From assembly GCF_020536995.1 (NCBI RefSeq), contig NC_068367.1, positions 61,073,256 to 61,137,255 of the forward strand: a stretch of 64,000 nucleotides of DNA, written 5' to 3'. The translations under genes were made by a program, and so were the position numbers. Under the pieces are notes generated by a model that was not told where the DNA came from, ran no database searches, and saw only the letters and a list, made by a program, of their open reading frames with translations. This stretch comes from Dreissena polymorpha. Its lineage: Eukaryota > Mollusca > Bivalvia > Myida > Dreissenidae. Positions 12,416-25,226 of the stretch are shown here, one piece after another. Position 1 is the first letter of the stretch. Each line of letters opens with the position of its first letter.

Positions 12416-14329
12416 ATGCCTAGACGATCAACTGCATTGCTATTATATCAATACTTTTATGTTAATTTTTCTGACAAATCTGATCATTATGAAGATGAAC
12501 TGCATAAAATTAGACCGTATATGTTTGAGCCAAGAGCAGAAAGCCAGGAAACAGACATCCCGAGCGAGAGTGATGAGAGCGAAATTGTGGAAGCAGATTC
12601 TGATGATTCCTACATCGGCAATGTTGACGACTGGTAAGATTTGTTTTACGCTATTATGTTGGATGAAATTTGTGTTCAATTTCATTTTATGCAAAAACGA
12701 GAGAGTATGTTATTTGTAATTCTGTATAGGGGATCGAACGATGCTGGTCAGCTGCGAATTTAATTACGAATGGCAGCATCTAGGAAAAGAAATGATTGAA
12801 TAAAAATAATTTAAAAAAACATGCTTATTTTGTTTATAGGTGTGAATGTGAGTGTTGTGTTGACATGCCCACAGCTCACGAAAGACGATGCTGTCAGTCA
12901 ACAAACATTGTAGAATGAAAAGCAGAGGCAGAGGGTGTGCCTTGCATCACTCTTCACAAGTTTCAGGTGAACTGCCTCAACATACATGTGCTGGAGACGT
13001 CATTCTATGAGTTTATACATGACTTTGGGCCCAGAGAGGAGGATCAGCAAATTCATAAGTGAGTAAAGCGAATTTGTATGTTTAAATTTGTTATTTTTTT
13101 ACGACCTATTTAATGAACTTCTTCAAGGACTTCTTATATTCAGTTGTAGAAGTTTTCACATTTAAGGCTACAGCCCCTCAGAAAATTGATTACAATTAAT
13201 TTACTGAGTAACAGTGCGTGAAAAATATCCCCAAAGTTGGTTTTCACACATTAATTTCCCCCAATTTATGACAGCTAGGGCCCCTTCCCAGTCTTAAACA
13301 AGATGTGTTTGTGAAACACAATGTCCCCCTATATGATGTTTGACCTTGTAGGATGACCTTGACAATGTAAAGGATGACCTTGACCTTTCACCACTCAAAA
13401 TGTGCAGCTCCATGAGATACACATGCATGCCAAATATCAAGTTGCTATCTTCAATATTGCAAAAGTATTCAAAAAATAAGCTATTTGGGCCACATATATT
13501 TGATCTCTGACCTTGAAGGATGACCTTGACCTTGACCTTTCACCACTCAAAATGTGCGCTCCATGACATGCACGCCAAATATCAAGTTGCTATCTTCAAT
13601 ATTGCAAAAGTATTTATAAAATAAGCGATTAGGGCCACATTTATTTGACCTCTGACCTTGAAGGATGACCTTGACCTTTCACCACTCAAAATGTGCAGCT
13701 CCATGAGATACACATGCATGCCAAATATTAAGTTGCTATCATCAATATTGCAAAAGTATTCATAAAATGAGCGATTTTGGCCACATATATTTGACCTCTG
13801 ACCTTGAAGGATGACCTTTACCTTGACCTTTCACCACTCAAAATGTGCAGCTTCATGAGATACACATGCATTCCAAATATGAAGTTGCTATCTTCAATAT
13901 AGCAAAAGTTATTGCAAAATGTTAAAGTTGGCGCAAACAGACAGACCAACAGACCAACAGACAGACCAACAGACAGGGCAAAAACAATATGTCCCCCACT
14001 ACTATAGTGGGGGACATAAAAAGCCTGTTCTCATTCTGTATAAGTAGCGTTAACTGTCTTCCATTGACACAATTTTCTGGCAATTCAGGGCATGAATCAA
14101 AACTCATTATAATCACTACTCAGTGTTGCTGTCAGAGCCAAAAATATATACAGTATTTCTTTATTATGCTTTCAGGCTGTATCCGTACCTGGCCTACAGA
14201 CGTTTCACCAGATGGGTGTACGGGCTCCTGGGAAAGAAATTCAGACGGGTTATTCCTTCGTGTGCAGTCAACGCCATTCGTGAACAATTCCCTTCTGAGG
14301 AATACAGCGGGTTTCGCTATCCTCAGTAG
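12416..14329 (+). pseudogene. P2X purinoceptor 7-like C-terminal domain gene (three exons)
   Basis: Exons 12416-12633, 12840-13058 and 14176-14329 join in frame with GT/AG introns to 197 codons. Seen: an N-terminal IRPYMFEPRA motif, an acidic serine-rich linker, a cysteine cluster (DDWCECECC, MPTAHERRCC), and a C-terminal block LAYRRFTRWVYG, VIPSCAVNAIR, YSGFRYP. Family knowledge: this is the cytoplasmic ballast-type domain found alone, without P2X membrane segments, in many invertebrate proteins; its molecular role there is unknown. One in-frame TGA lies in exon 2 after STNIVE, so this copy is probably inactive. An AATAAA at 14404 follows the stop. The gene starts about 210 bp inside the transposon's left end and faces the transposase gene, so I read it as cargo. 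Intron 2 holds a family D repeat. Confidence 0.8.
13298..14017 (+). mobile_element. HINE/pearl-like element, family D copy 1
   Basis: It starts ACAAGATGTGTTTGTG (small hairpin TGTGTTT/AAACACA) with the 5' motif AATGTCCCCC. About five units contain 'gaccttgacctttcacc' and 'agttgctatcttcaat'. A cagaccaacagaca tract is followed by the 3' hairpin tcccccactactatagtggg at 13990-14017. It lies in intron 2 of the P2X7-type gene. A reversed relative is at 54006-54787. Confidence 0.75.
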
Positions 14330-14409
14330 TGATTTTTGCTAAGTGTCTTGCATAAATCTTGTTTGAAAGTTGACTGAATACAATTGTTAAAAGCCCTTTT
14401 TTCAATAAA

Positions 14410-15563
14410 TTGTTTCTAAAAAAAGACATATTTTTATTGTTTGTTCACTTTATCCAGTAATTATTCAACAAAAAAGAATCATGAAACTTTATTACACCTC
14501 CAAGACAATTCTAGAACAAAAACATTATAGGCTGTTGTCCTGTTAAATAAAACAAAACAATGATAACACTTTTGTAGTTAATATGTGTTTAAATAGTGCA
14601 ACCCCATTATAATTAAGTTTAACAGGACTAATGCACATTTGGAGCAAGTAAATTCTGTAGGTATATTGTTTAAATTCAAATCATAGTATTGTTTTGCATT
14701 ATTTTAATTTATCTGAACAATTTGCCAAGAAAGTGTTGCTTCTGATAAAGGTCGATTTAAAGCGGACTGCTTATGCGCATTACTTTATACATTAGGTATA
14801 TGACTTGAAAAAGGCGAAATACTGTCCCCAATTCTCCTAGTACTTATTTTAATTCAATTGTGTAGGTCAGTTAACAAACCATTAATATACAATTTTATTT
14901 CAAAAATTTTGTCTGTCAAAACAACTTGGGATCATGAATGAGTGATTAAGTTAGTAACTTACTCAGTCAGTCACTCAATCACTAACTCACTCACTGAGTC
15001 ACTTATTCAGTCAATCAGTCGCATAGTGACGCGGATCAAGATTTTGGTATTAATTATCGGATACATTTAGCCCTTAAATAATAATGCAAGTTCGTTCGCA
15101 CTTTTGTGTTGGAAAATTCTTTTCGCTTAGCTCAAGGCAATATTGATAACAACAAGTGAGTGTCTGTAATATTAATACACTGATGTGCGTATTAATTTTA
15201 ATAGTTTCAGACAAAAAAAACCTGGGTAGAACCAGTACTTATTATGCATGCGTAGATATTGATTATATATAACAATACATCAAGTAATTTTTCCTGGGTA
15301 GGGTTATTAGAACCAGTAGTACCAGTACTTTCAAAGAATTAACAACAAATGTACAACATAATACAGTCACGTTCCTGGGTAGAACCAGTACTTGACACAG
15401 AAAAACATCCATAAAACGAGAAAATAACAAGAAAATATGTACAACAGTTTCCTTGGTACAAAAACCAGTACAACATCTGACCAAGTTTGGTTAAGATCAG
15501 ATGAAAACAACTGTATTTGAGAGCAGACACTTAGACAGACAGACTTTGTTTGTGGGGGTACAA
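14410..15563. other. AT-rich interval between the two convergent genes
   Basis: No exon was recognised. A TCAC/TCAG-rich simple stretch runs at about 14935-15030. The motif GGGTAGAACCAGTACTT or close variants recurs at about 15224, 15297-15330, 15377 and 15460. Confidence 0.5.
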
Positions 15564-15745
15564 TTAATTATTAAACCTAGTAATATGCAGCTTCACCAGG
15601 TCTTGTTTTGAAACATTTCTCTTCGGTGTACTCTGTGATAAAGGTACAGGTCTTGACCTTAAATCCTTCAAACTTTCCGCCATTTTGAAAGAGGTACACT
15701 GTTGACGCAGCTCTTTTGCCATCCTCATCAGTTCTGTGACATACC
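15564..15745 (-). CDS. Transposase exon 6 (last exon)
   Basis: An AG acceptor at 15746-15747 is followed by two bases that complete the glycine codon left by exon 5, then YVTELMRMAKELRQQC and a basic tail ending KLHITRFNN and TAA. The phase match (TTT G + GG TAT) and the GYVxELM motif assign it to the transposase despite the 9.5-kb intron. A second frame, also open here, reads VCHRTDEDG and is rejected because its phase does not fit. Confidence 0.7.
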
Positions 15746-15779
15746 CTAGAAAACAGTTAAAATAGAAGCCTTACTATAT

Positions 15780-17445
15780 AATATGCAGGGGCGTACCTAG
15801 GCATACGGCAGTACGCCCGTGCGTATAATTCAGTTTCAAACTTGAAAATATGAAAACTCTTAAAATTTCGAAAAATGCAATAAAAAGTGAGGGCTTAGAG
15901 GGGTTAGGGGTATAATTATGTAAACAAGCAAACAAGACGTCCACTTTGAGCAAATAACATTGGGTACACAGCACAACACAGTCTTAACTCCAAACATACT
16001 AAGTAGTCTAATCACTGGTGAGGGGTAGTTCTCACTGCATAGACTTTACTCGTTCCACGACTGTGTTGTCGCCCTTCAATTTTTGGGGAACCAATATTCG
16101 GACACGGGTACCAGATTATGTTTACATGGAGCAATTTTTCAAAATGTTGGCGAACGCTCCGTTTTATCTTGATTTTTTAGAGATAGCGTCAGCGAAACAT
16201 CTTCATTAGATGATACTCAGAAGCTACAAATGTAGCTCTTTTGACAGATAAGTGGGAAAATGTTCACAGCTTTACATTTCCCTTAAGTTAAGTTGAGTTA
16301 TAGATATACGAGTTAAATAAAAGTTTAGTATGCTCGCTCAAGACTCAGCGAGCATGCTGTTGTTTCATTTAAAGAGTGTTTCTTTTACAGTTTAATAAAA
16401 AACGAATTTAATTTTCTGTTTGCCGAATACCCCAAATAAAATCAGAATCAGCAGAAAATAAGTACGGGCTTATAAGTTTTTGGCGTCACGTTGCACAAAG
16501 TTCGACGACTTGTCCAAACAAATACACACGCCGTGTGCGTGGCTCTACATTTTTACAGAGTCGCAAAAAAAATACACGGACATGGAAAAGGTTTCCATGG
16601 AAAACATGCTAAATCCTTTACTTTTTTAGAGGAAGAAATTGAGGAATAAAATTGATAAATGTCGCAGGAAGATAACAACATAACGCTTCTTCTGCAATGA
16701 AATCCAATATTTTCTGGGGGGGAGAGCAAGAGTAAAAAATGTTCACTCATTTACATTCCCATTCACTCACTTCTTGATTTAAAGCCTTTACACTCATACT
16801 TAATAGATTATGGTCAAAAGTATATTTGCAGTTGGCAATATTTATTGAAATATTTATTTATTTATTTTTTTTCAAGCTTAAATTCGCGTATAAACATTGC
16901 AAAATTGTCGCCTGAAATGCAACACCAAATTACACCTTTTGCAAAGAAATTTCCAAAACTTTTTAGGGGACCCCATACTCCCGCCAGCAATAGACTCACC
17001 CTCGCACACCTATGCAACTACGGATCCATTCTTCCTCGCATTAGGCTTCTGAATTTTTAAGCATTGACACTTGAACTTAGCAAATACATTATGGTCAAAA
17101 GTATATTTGCTGTTGACAATGTTTAATAAATGTTTTCCTTATATCGGTCTTTTTCAAGCAAGAAATTGATGAATAAAAATTGCCAAAACGTGACTGAAAG
17201 ATAACACCAAAACGCAAATCTTCCATGAAAATTCCCAATTTCTTTGTGGAGACCCCCCAAACCACCCCAGCAGGAGGGGGAGACCCCCTCCCGCACCTAC
17301 CCCCCCCTTTCCCGTTCGCAGCTTCACTGCTCGATAGTGCGTATACCCAACCCACGCAAAAGACGTCGGACCGCGGACATTTCCGATAAAATTTGCTGAG
17401 GTCTTGGATAATTCCCGAAACTGTCGGACCTCGTGTCAGAAAAAA
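15780..17445. repeat. Degenerate repeated block (three ~290-bp copies) with flanking fragments
   Basis: Segments near 16560-16740, 16810-17060 and 17090-17330 share 'tatggtcaaaagtatatttgc' parts, 'aagaaattga(t/g)gaataaaa', and a C-rich ending such as 'gggggagaccccctcccgc'. A related opening 'ggcgtacctaggcatacgg' lies at 15788. The motif 'cggacctcgtgtc' at 17425 recurs at 24800. Family not recognised. Confidence 0.45.
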
Positions 17446-17884
17446 TATATTAGGAAATTAATATGCTAAACAATGCAAACTAGTTCATGTTTGTTTTACT
17501 TTGATAGATTATTTAAATTTAAAATTTAAACTAATTTTACCAACCAGTCGAACTTGTTATTTTTGCTGGTGATGCAGGGTTTTCACTGACACCCAAAAAA
17601 ATTGTCGCCACATTTTTTAGACGAGAAACCTTCGGTTAATCTGACCTTATCTTTAATGACAATCATTTTAAAAAAAACTTACAACTAAATACTGTCACTG
17701 ACAATGTTATAACTTTAATAACTATAATTTCCTATCATTACCCAAATTACATGAAGGTACTTTAATAAGTCTTAATTCGCTTTATTTGTATATCAATAAG
17801 ATAAACATCACAGGTGACCAAAATAATCAAATAATGTTAAGTTAAGACAAGCTAAACGTTTAATTGACTTTAACCCAAGAGTTG

Positions 17885-18530
17885 GCATGGACTAGAAAGG
17901 AGTCCTTGGACACCATGGAGTGGTCCGCTGCAACAGCAATGGTCTTTTTTTTCTCCAGACATGTGATGAGCATGAACTTCTGATCACAAACACTATCTTG
18001 CCCCTTCACACCCATTACCGAACGTCATGGATGCATCCTTGCTCAAACCACCAGTATCTTATTGACTATGTTATCTTGAGAAATGTTACAGGTGGGATGA
18101 TCATTGCCAAGTAAAAGACTGCCAGCTGCAAGCTTTCCTTTGTAAATGCTCTGGAAGCGCGTTGGATTGGGCATTACTCAGAAAACTGATTTATGCTACA
18201 ACCACAGACACCCTTGGGGCAAGAAACACAAGGACTGGTTTGATGAGAGGACATTAAACAGTTATTGGATGAGAAACACCACCTCCACAAAGCCTACATC
18301 AGAAACCAAAGGTCCGTAGCTGGGAATGATGCCTTCAACAAAATAAGCATAAACTTTGTCAGATACAAGTTGTTTTGATCAGAAAAAAAAGCCGTCGAAA
18401 GCTATGCCGATAGGAACAATTATAAGAAATGTTACGACGCGTTAAAAGATGTGTACAGACCCACTATGTTTTCTATCAAGCTTGCAAAGACAAGCGCATG
18501 GGATAAACACTTTATGACCCTTTCTTAATG
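17885..18530 (+). pseudogene. Decayed LINE fragment (endonuclease C-terminus and linker)
   Basis: A frame at 17920-18114 reads RCNSNG, LLITNTILPLHTH, TSWMHP and IDYVI, the closing motifs of an APE-type endonuclease from a non-LTR retrotransposon. In shifted frames, WFDE, YADRNNYKKCYDALKDVY and similar blocks match the region between endonuclease and reverse transcriptase. No reverse transcriptase is seen, and the fragment is cut at both ends. Several frame changes show long decay. It lies in the last intron of the transposase gene, so it landed after the large element did. The clade is uncertain; the endonuclease resembles the type annotated as craniofacial development protein 2-like. Confidence 0.7.
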
Positions 18531-18690
18531 AATGTAGGGCCTTTTCCGCCCTATGCCACGGGTCCAAAATTCAGCCCCATTCCCAATGCAAATGTGGTTG
18601 TTTTTTCCCAATTGAAAAAAAATCCCAATTCCAAATTATTTTTTAAACCTTTAAATATATAAGTTAACCTGATCCAGTGTAGAAAATAGA

Positions 18691-19922
18691 ACAAGGGCTG
18701 TTTGTAAAACATGCATTCCCCCATATGGCTGTCAGTTGTAGATCCAGCAATCGTTTTTTGTCACTGTGACCTTGACCTTTGACCTAGTGACCTGAAAATC
18801 AATAGGGATCATCTGCCAGTCATGATTAATGTACCTATGAAGTTTCATGATCCTAGGCCTAGGTATTCTTGAGTTATAACCCGGAAACTATTTTACTGTT
18901 TCAAGTCACTGTGACCTTGACCTTTGACCTAGTGACCTAAAAATCAATAGGGTCATCTGCCAGTTATGATCAATGTACCTATGAAGTTTCATGATCCTAG
19001 GCCTAAGTATTCTTGAGTTATCACCCGGAAACCATTTTACTGTTTCGAGTCACTGTGATCTTGACCTTGTGACCTGAAAATCAATAGGGGCCATCTGCCA
19101 GTCATGACCAATGTACCCATTAAGTTTCATGATCCTAGGCCTAATTATTCTTGAGTTATCATCCGGAAACCATTTTACTGTTTCGAGTCACCGTGACCTT
19201 GACCGTTGAACTAGTGACCTGAAAATCAATAGGGGTCATCTGCCAGTCATGATCAATGTTCCTATAAAGTTTCATGATCCTAGGCGTAAGCATTCTTGAG
19301 TTATCATCCGGAAACTATTTTACTGTTTTGATTCACTGTGACCTTGACCTTTGACCTAGTGACCTGAAAAGTAATAGGGCTCATCTGCCAGTCATGATCA
19401 ATGTACCTATGAAGTTTCATGATCGTAGGCGTAAGCATTCTTGAGTTATCATCCGGAAACCATTTTACTGTTTCGAGTCACTGTGACATTGACCTTTGAC
19501 CTAGTAACCTGAAAATCAATAGGGGTCATCTGTCAGTCATGATCAATGTACCTATGAAGTTTCATGATCCTAGGCGTAAGCATTCTTAAATTATCATCCA
19601 GAAACCATTTTACTGTTTTGAGTCCCTGTGACCTTGACCCTTGACCTTTGACCTAGTGACCTGAAAATAAACAGGGCTCATCTGCCAGTCATGATCAATG
19701 TACCTATGAAGTTTCATGATCCTAGGCCTAAGCGTTCTCGAGTTATCATCCGGAAACCATCTGGTGAACAGAATAACCAACTGACCGACCGACCGACATG
19801 TGCAAAACAATATACCCCCTCTTCTTCGAAGGGGGCATTCCGGAAACCATCTGTTGGAAGGACCAACCGACCGACCAACATGTGCAAAACAATATACCCC
19901 CTCTTCTTCGAAGGGGGGCATA
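18691..19922 (+). mobile_element. HINE/pearl-like element, family E, with doubled 3' end
   Basis: It starts ACAAGGGCTGTTTGTAAAAC with the motif CATTCCCCCATATGG. About seven units of ~140 bp follow (cactgtgaccttgacc, tgccagtcatgatcaatg, atgaagtttcatgatcctag). The end has two successive copies of a GACC tract plus the hairpin ataccccctcttcttcgaag (near 19810-19839 and 19893-19922), so the 3' terminus is duplicated. Each unit carries TGACCTTTGACCT or a variant. Confidence 0.75.
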
Positions 19923-20585
19923 AAAATATTGCATAATTAAATTATCTGTTGCCTTGAATTTGTTTTAAAAACAGTAAAATATGTATAATTGATTATTTAA
20001 GACTTTCCTTCTTTTCTCCAAAACCGGTGTTTCGCGCGATTTTTTTTTCACCTCAAAAAAGGCCAGGCACTTTTCCCAAAATAAGATAAAAAACCCTGCA
20101 CTTATTATCACACATGTTCATAATATTTTGTAAAATTTTAATAATATGTTATCAAAATAGTCGATATTTACCAGTTAACGGCTTTTTTGAAATATAAAAA
20201 ACACTATTTACATGCGATTAATTTCCCCAATAATTTGCGCTTTTTTTCCCAAAATGGGTTTTTTCACGACGCGAAATTCCTAAATTTCCAGTGTGGCGTT
20301 TTCCCAAAATGGAGCGGAAAAGGCCTGGATATATAACAGAAACTCGTGTATTTGGAACAGTATTGGTTAAAAGAAATGTTTTCTTTAAATGTTAAGTATT
20401 ACAGACCAACAAACAGACACATAATCTAAGTGATTTTAGTTGCCCCACATACACACCTATTCCAAGTGGGTATATATGAATTGCCTTTTGAGGAAAACTA
20501 TGTACAAGAAGCAAATTCGTTGAATTGATATCCCCCGCCAATATGCTTCTGGACACAAAAGTGTTATATTTGATAATCAAAAAAG

Positions 20586-20969
20586 CCTTTTTTCAAGATT
20601 CAAGGGGCCATAACTCTGTTATTAACAGATGGTGTACAATGCCATATGGCGTGCCTCATCCTCTTATTGATATACAATATATATATATATACTCCTACTA
20701 AGTTTCAATGAAATCCGCCAAAGCATTTCCAAAATATGGCTCCGGACACAACAAAAGCATTTTTTCACTATACAAAGGGCCATAACTCCGTTATTAAGAG
20801 AAGGTTTACAATGCGATTTGGCATGCATCATTCTCTTATCCATATATATACTCATACCAAGTTTCAATAAAATCCGCCAAAGCACTTCCAAGATATGGCT
20901 CCGGACGGACGGAGAGACGGACGGACGGACAACGCCAAAACAATATCCCTCCGCCTATGGCGGGGGATA
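20586..20969 (+). mobile_element. HINE/pearl-like element, family F copy 1 (5' truncated)
   Basis: Two units of ~120 bp ('gggccataactccgttatta', 'tccgccaaagcacttcc') lead to a GGAC-rich tract and the terminal hairpin tccctccgcctatggcgggg. A relative is at 33476-33690. Confidence 0.7.
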
Positions 20970-21112
20970 ATTATATGAGTTAATACATTGCTATTAGGTG
21001 TTTTAATTTTCTTCTACTACAATTTTGCATTCTATTTAAATTAGGTAATTGCACAACATTTTAGAACTACCAATTATAAAAACCTGTTAAATTGATATTG
21101 ATAAACAAAAAA

Positions 21113-21652
21113 AACAAGGGAAAAAATTGTCACAAAACCAGGTTTTCATTGTGAAAAAAAATCTGATTAAGGGAGACAACTCAAACTGAACTTTTGAAAT
21201 GAACAAACAAAATTAACCCCCTTTGTAAGTTTGTTTCAAAATAAATATATTTTAAGTTGTGGTAACCTTGACATTGGAGATATTGACGTGATTCTTTCGT
21301 GCGACACACCGTCCCATGATGGTGAACAAATGTGCCAAAAAATTGTAAAATCTCACAATGAATGACATTGTTATGGCCCAGACAAGCTCATTTATTGCCA
21401 ATTTTGACCTTTGAACTCAAAGTGTGACCTTGACCTTGGAGATATCAACGTAATTATTTCGCGCGACACACCGTCCAATGATGGTGAACAAATGTGCCAA
21501 ATGATTTTAAAATATGACAATGAACGACATAGTTATGGCCCGGACAAGCTTGTTCCGCCTGCCCGCCAGCCAGCCCGCCAGCCAGCCCGCCAGCCAGCCC
21601 GCCCGCATTCGCCAATCTAATAACCAGTTTTTTTCTTCGGAAAACCATGTTT
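21113..21652 (+). mobile_element. HINE/pearl-like element, family A copy 2
   Basis: It has the same order of parts as 2632-3176: AACAAGGG start, AACCAGGTTTTC motif, GCCAGCC tract, hairpin at 21622-21652. The outer arm is diverged (aaaaccatgttt). Confidence 0.75.
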
Positions 21653-23268
21653 ATATCCATAAAACTTAAATAATTTTCCTTCAGTGATTTTGGCATGGAT
21701 TTTCAAGCTTTAAAGATTCATGAAGTACACTATAATCAAATTCAATAGCATTGGTTATGTTTCAAGCCATCAGTTACCTACATGTTTGTTGAGTATTGGC
21801 TCCTTAGCAAGTATTAAACAATGTGTTATCTCTGTTTCATCTTGTATACCGGTCACTACAAAGTTTATTAACAACAGTTATCAAACAGGTATATAAAAAT
21901 GATCAATTATGAACAATGACAATTTACGTGAATAAATCACTTGAATAGGCTTTTGAATTGTCCAAATTATAGTGATCTTATTTTTAAATATACATAATTA
22001 AAGGGGTAGAATGATGGTTAACACCTTATTATATTTTGAAAAATAATATTAAATTTAAACAAGGCTGGATTAAATGGTTGCTTGACACATTTGTTTGTAT
22101 AATGTCTCCATTTTATAAACGCTCATTAAAACATTTGGATACCTAAATAAGAAATTGTCGCTACGGACACTTTGAGTATGCATGGGACAATTGGTTGTAG
22201 TAATAATATATAATGAAATGTACATAAATATCCACGATACACATGCACACTATTACTAAGAGAACTTAAATGAAGTTAAAATTTCATGGAAGAAGGTTGT
22301 GTGTAGGCATAAGTTTGACTCCCACTAAAGGCATCTATGTAAAACAAAAAATAAAACATCTTTTTTAGATAAATACCGTTTTGAAAACAAAGAATATGCA
22401 TTGTCATGGGGAAATACTTTTCATTTGCCCCTTTAAACAGTTTGGATTTTCTGATTAGATCATTCACTCAATTAACAAACTTTGGTTCAAAGAGGTGAGG
22501 TTTTTTGGAGCCTAAAATCTTCTCGTGCCCATTGATGACTGAAGATTCTGTTCAAACCTTTTGAATCGTTTTATTTTATCATAGAACAATGTAACATTTA
22601 TAAAGGCGTATGTGTCACTGCTTAAATTGTTTTCAACAGAAAGGGTCAACGAGGCTAAAGATAAATCACAGACCAGAATGATAATAGACCAGTATTGGTA
22701 GTGCTTTTGTCATTTTGTCATTTAACTATGGCTAGTTATGGCTAGTTAATTCAGACAGTTTAACGAGATATGATCCATTGTTTAAATATGCTTTGAAACT
22801 GAATGATCCCAGAGCCCAAATTACAGCAATCATGGCAGAGGCCCATTTGTTATTATGTTGCAAAAAGTATCCAACGCTCCAGGGGATTTGTTTTTAAGTT
22901 TTAACATAAGGCATTTTTTTTAATACAAAGATTTTGAGATATTCTTTATAAATCGTAAGGGCTGGAAGGAGGACATACTTTTTAAAATATTTATCCAATA
23001 CTTAAGCTGCAGTGTCGTTTTCGTTAAAAATCGGGTCCGGTATTCGGCCCCAAATCGGGTCTGGTATTCGGCCCCATTCCAAATGGAAAAAAGTGACGTA
23101 GCAAGCTCCAAGTGCCATTCTAAGAAGCAGTCATATATATTGCACAGTGCTTCGTGACGCATTTTTTGTGGTTTAATTGCATTTAATTGGCTTCAATCCT
23201 TCTGATCATCGTAAATCCAATTTGGGGAACCACATGACCGTTGCTTGTTTCTTGTCAAGATTGTATGC
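21653..23268. other. AT-rich interval inside the transposase's last intron
   Basis: I see nothing assignable. Two short near-copies of 'atcgggtc(c/t)ggtattcggcccc' stand next to each other at about 23030-23075. Confidence 0.45.
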
Positions 23269-23600
23269 AACAAGAGATGTGTTCGTAAGAAACACAATGC
23301 CCCCTACTGCGCCGCTTTTAAATAAAATATCATTTGGCAGGTATAGAAATCATCTCCCTTTAAAGCTTATTTCTTCCCTTGGATTTTGTTTTTTGACCTT
23401 TAACATTGAAGGATTATCTTGACCTTTCACCACTCAAAATGTGAAGCTTTGTGAGATACACATGCATGCTAAACATCAAGTTTCTATCTTCAATATTGCA
23501 AAAGTTATGGCCTATGTTAAAGTTTTCGGACCGACGACTGACAGACAGACAGTTCAACTGCTGTATGCCATCCTTTCGCGTGGGGAGGGGGGTCTGTAGA
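23269..23600 (+). mobile_element. HINE/pearl-like element, family G copy 1 (decayed)
   Basis: It starts AACAAGAGATGTGTTCGTAA with the motif AATGCCCCCTACTGCGCCGC. The body contains cttgacctttcaccactc, followed by a gacagacagaca tract. The 3' hairpin is poorly kept. Confidence 0.6.
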
Positions 23601-23604
23601 CAGT

Positions 23605-23702
23605 CAAAAATGACCGAGTCAGACATCGCTGACTACCAAGGCCTTTGGTTTATCAAAGAGATCATAGCCACAGTTCATCGTGTATCTATGTATAAGTCCA
23701 CA
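23605..23702 (+). other. Candidate exon of unknown origin
   Basis: An open plus-strand frame (MTESDIADYQGLWFIKE then IIATVHRVSMYKSTG) ends at a textbook donor, CCACAG/GTAAGT, at 23702/23703. I recognise no family and no partner exon. It could be chance or a remnant of another cargo gene. Confidence 0.2.
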
Positions 23703-24069
23703 GGTAAGTAATGAAACCAACCATTCACAAATTAGTACAGAAAAGAAATGATATTATATCATTTTTAAAAAATTGACAAATCAATCATTTAAGTTATAAA
23801 TAAACAAAATACAAAATCTTAAATTCTTAGTAAGGAAAAATATAATCTGAGATTTATAATTATATAAATAACTTCCCTTGAAAATAATTGTCTCTAACAA
23901 ATCTCTATTTTTAGTAGCAAATAATTATAAGCCACTACCCCGACTGTAGATTCACAGGTAACCTTAAAGTACCTAAGATACTTGTATGCCCAAAAGTGTC
24001 ATTGTGTGCTTGCCTTGACCATAAAATGTCATTTTGATTATGCTCCAGTTGTATGGTTTCATATTATTA

Positions 24070-24510
24070 TATATATATATAATAATTATCTCCCTTTAAA
24101 GCTTATTACTTCCCTTGGATTTGTATTTTCGACCCAGACCTTGAAGGATGACCTTGACCTTTTATCACGATGTGTTTGTCAGAAACACAATGCCCCCTAC
24201 TGCGCCGCTTTGATTTATTTATAAAAAATATATAATTTGGCAGGTCAGATAATTATCTCCATTAAAGCTTATTACTTTCCTTGGATTTGTATTTTCAATC
24301 CTAGACCTTGAAGGATTATATTGACCTTAATATTTTACCACTCAAAATGTGCAGCTCCATGAGATACACATGCATGCCAAATATCAAGTTGCTATCTTCA
24401 ATATTGCAAAAGTTATGGCCAATGTTAAAGGTTTTTTTCGGACGGACAGACAGACTGACATACTGACTGACGGAAAGTTCAACTGCTATATGCCACCCTA
24501 CCGGTAGCAT
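24070..24510 (+). mobile_element. HINE/pearl-like element, family G copy 2 with a partial unit before it
   Basis: The partial unit at 24070-24165 is followed by the 5' signature gatgtgtttgtcagaaacac and AATGCCCCCTACTG. The element ends after a gacggacagacagac tract at the hairpin tgccaccctaccggtagcat (24491-24510), then A-run. Confidence 0.65.
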
Positions 24511-25226
24511 AAAAATTAGAAGTAGAAGCAGCTGTTTCAACGATTAAATAACTTGTAATGTTAAAAAGAAACTCAAAAAGCTTTCAGCAGTTTTAATTGA
24601 AAGTTTGACCCCATTTTTTATAGAACAGTTTTGTTAAGTTGTTATTTTATTGTATTTAATATTGTTCAAAATTGTGCACGTATTTATAATAAAAATAAAC
24701 TCTTAACAGTGTAGAAGGTATTTTCTATTGTTTGGTTAAAGAAGAATAAGGTCCGGGAAAACCTTATAAGGTCCGGCGAATTTTAAAAAGTTTTCGGACC
24801 TCGTGTCCCTTTAAGGCCTTAAGATTATTTTGTCTTTCGCATGGGTTGGTATACCTCAAATAGCATCAGGAACGCCCCTGATATGTGATTGTTCTTTCAA
24901 ATAAAAAAGAGAAACAAATATTAGTTATACTATTGTGTATTGAAGGGACCTTTTCACATACTTATTATATAACTTAAGACTTGACAAGTTTCAATCTCAT
25001 GAAACAGATTTACACAAAAATGTTTACTTTATACAGGGGAGTAAAAAACACTGGCATAAACTTATTTTGTAAATGCTGTTTTATTTTGCTGAAATATTAC
25101 GTTGAAATATATAAAATTATATCATATTTGGAACACAAACTGTAAGGAAAAGTCTTAGCCTTTTATCGCTATGAGTATTATCTGACATCTTTGCGTCTTG
25201 TATTGCTTATTATTGCTATTACTTAC

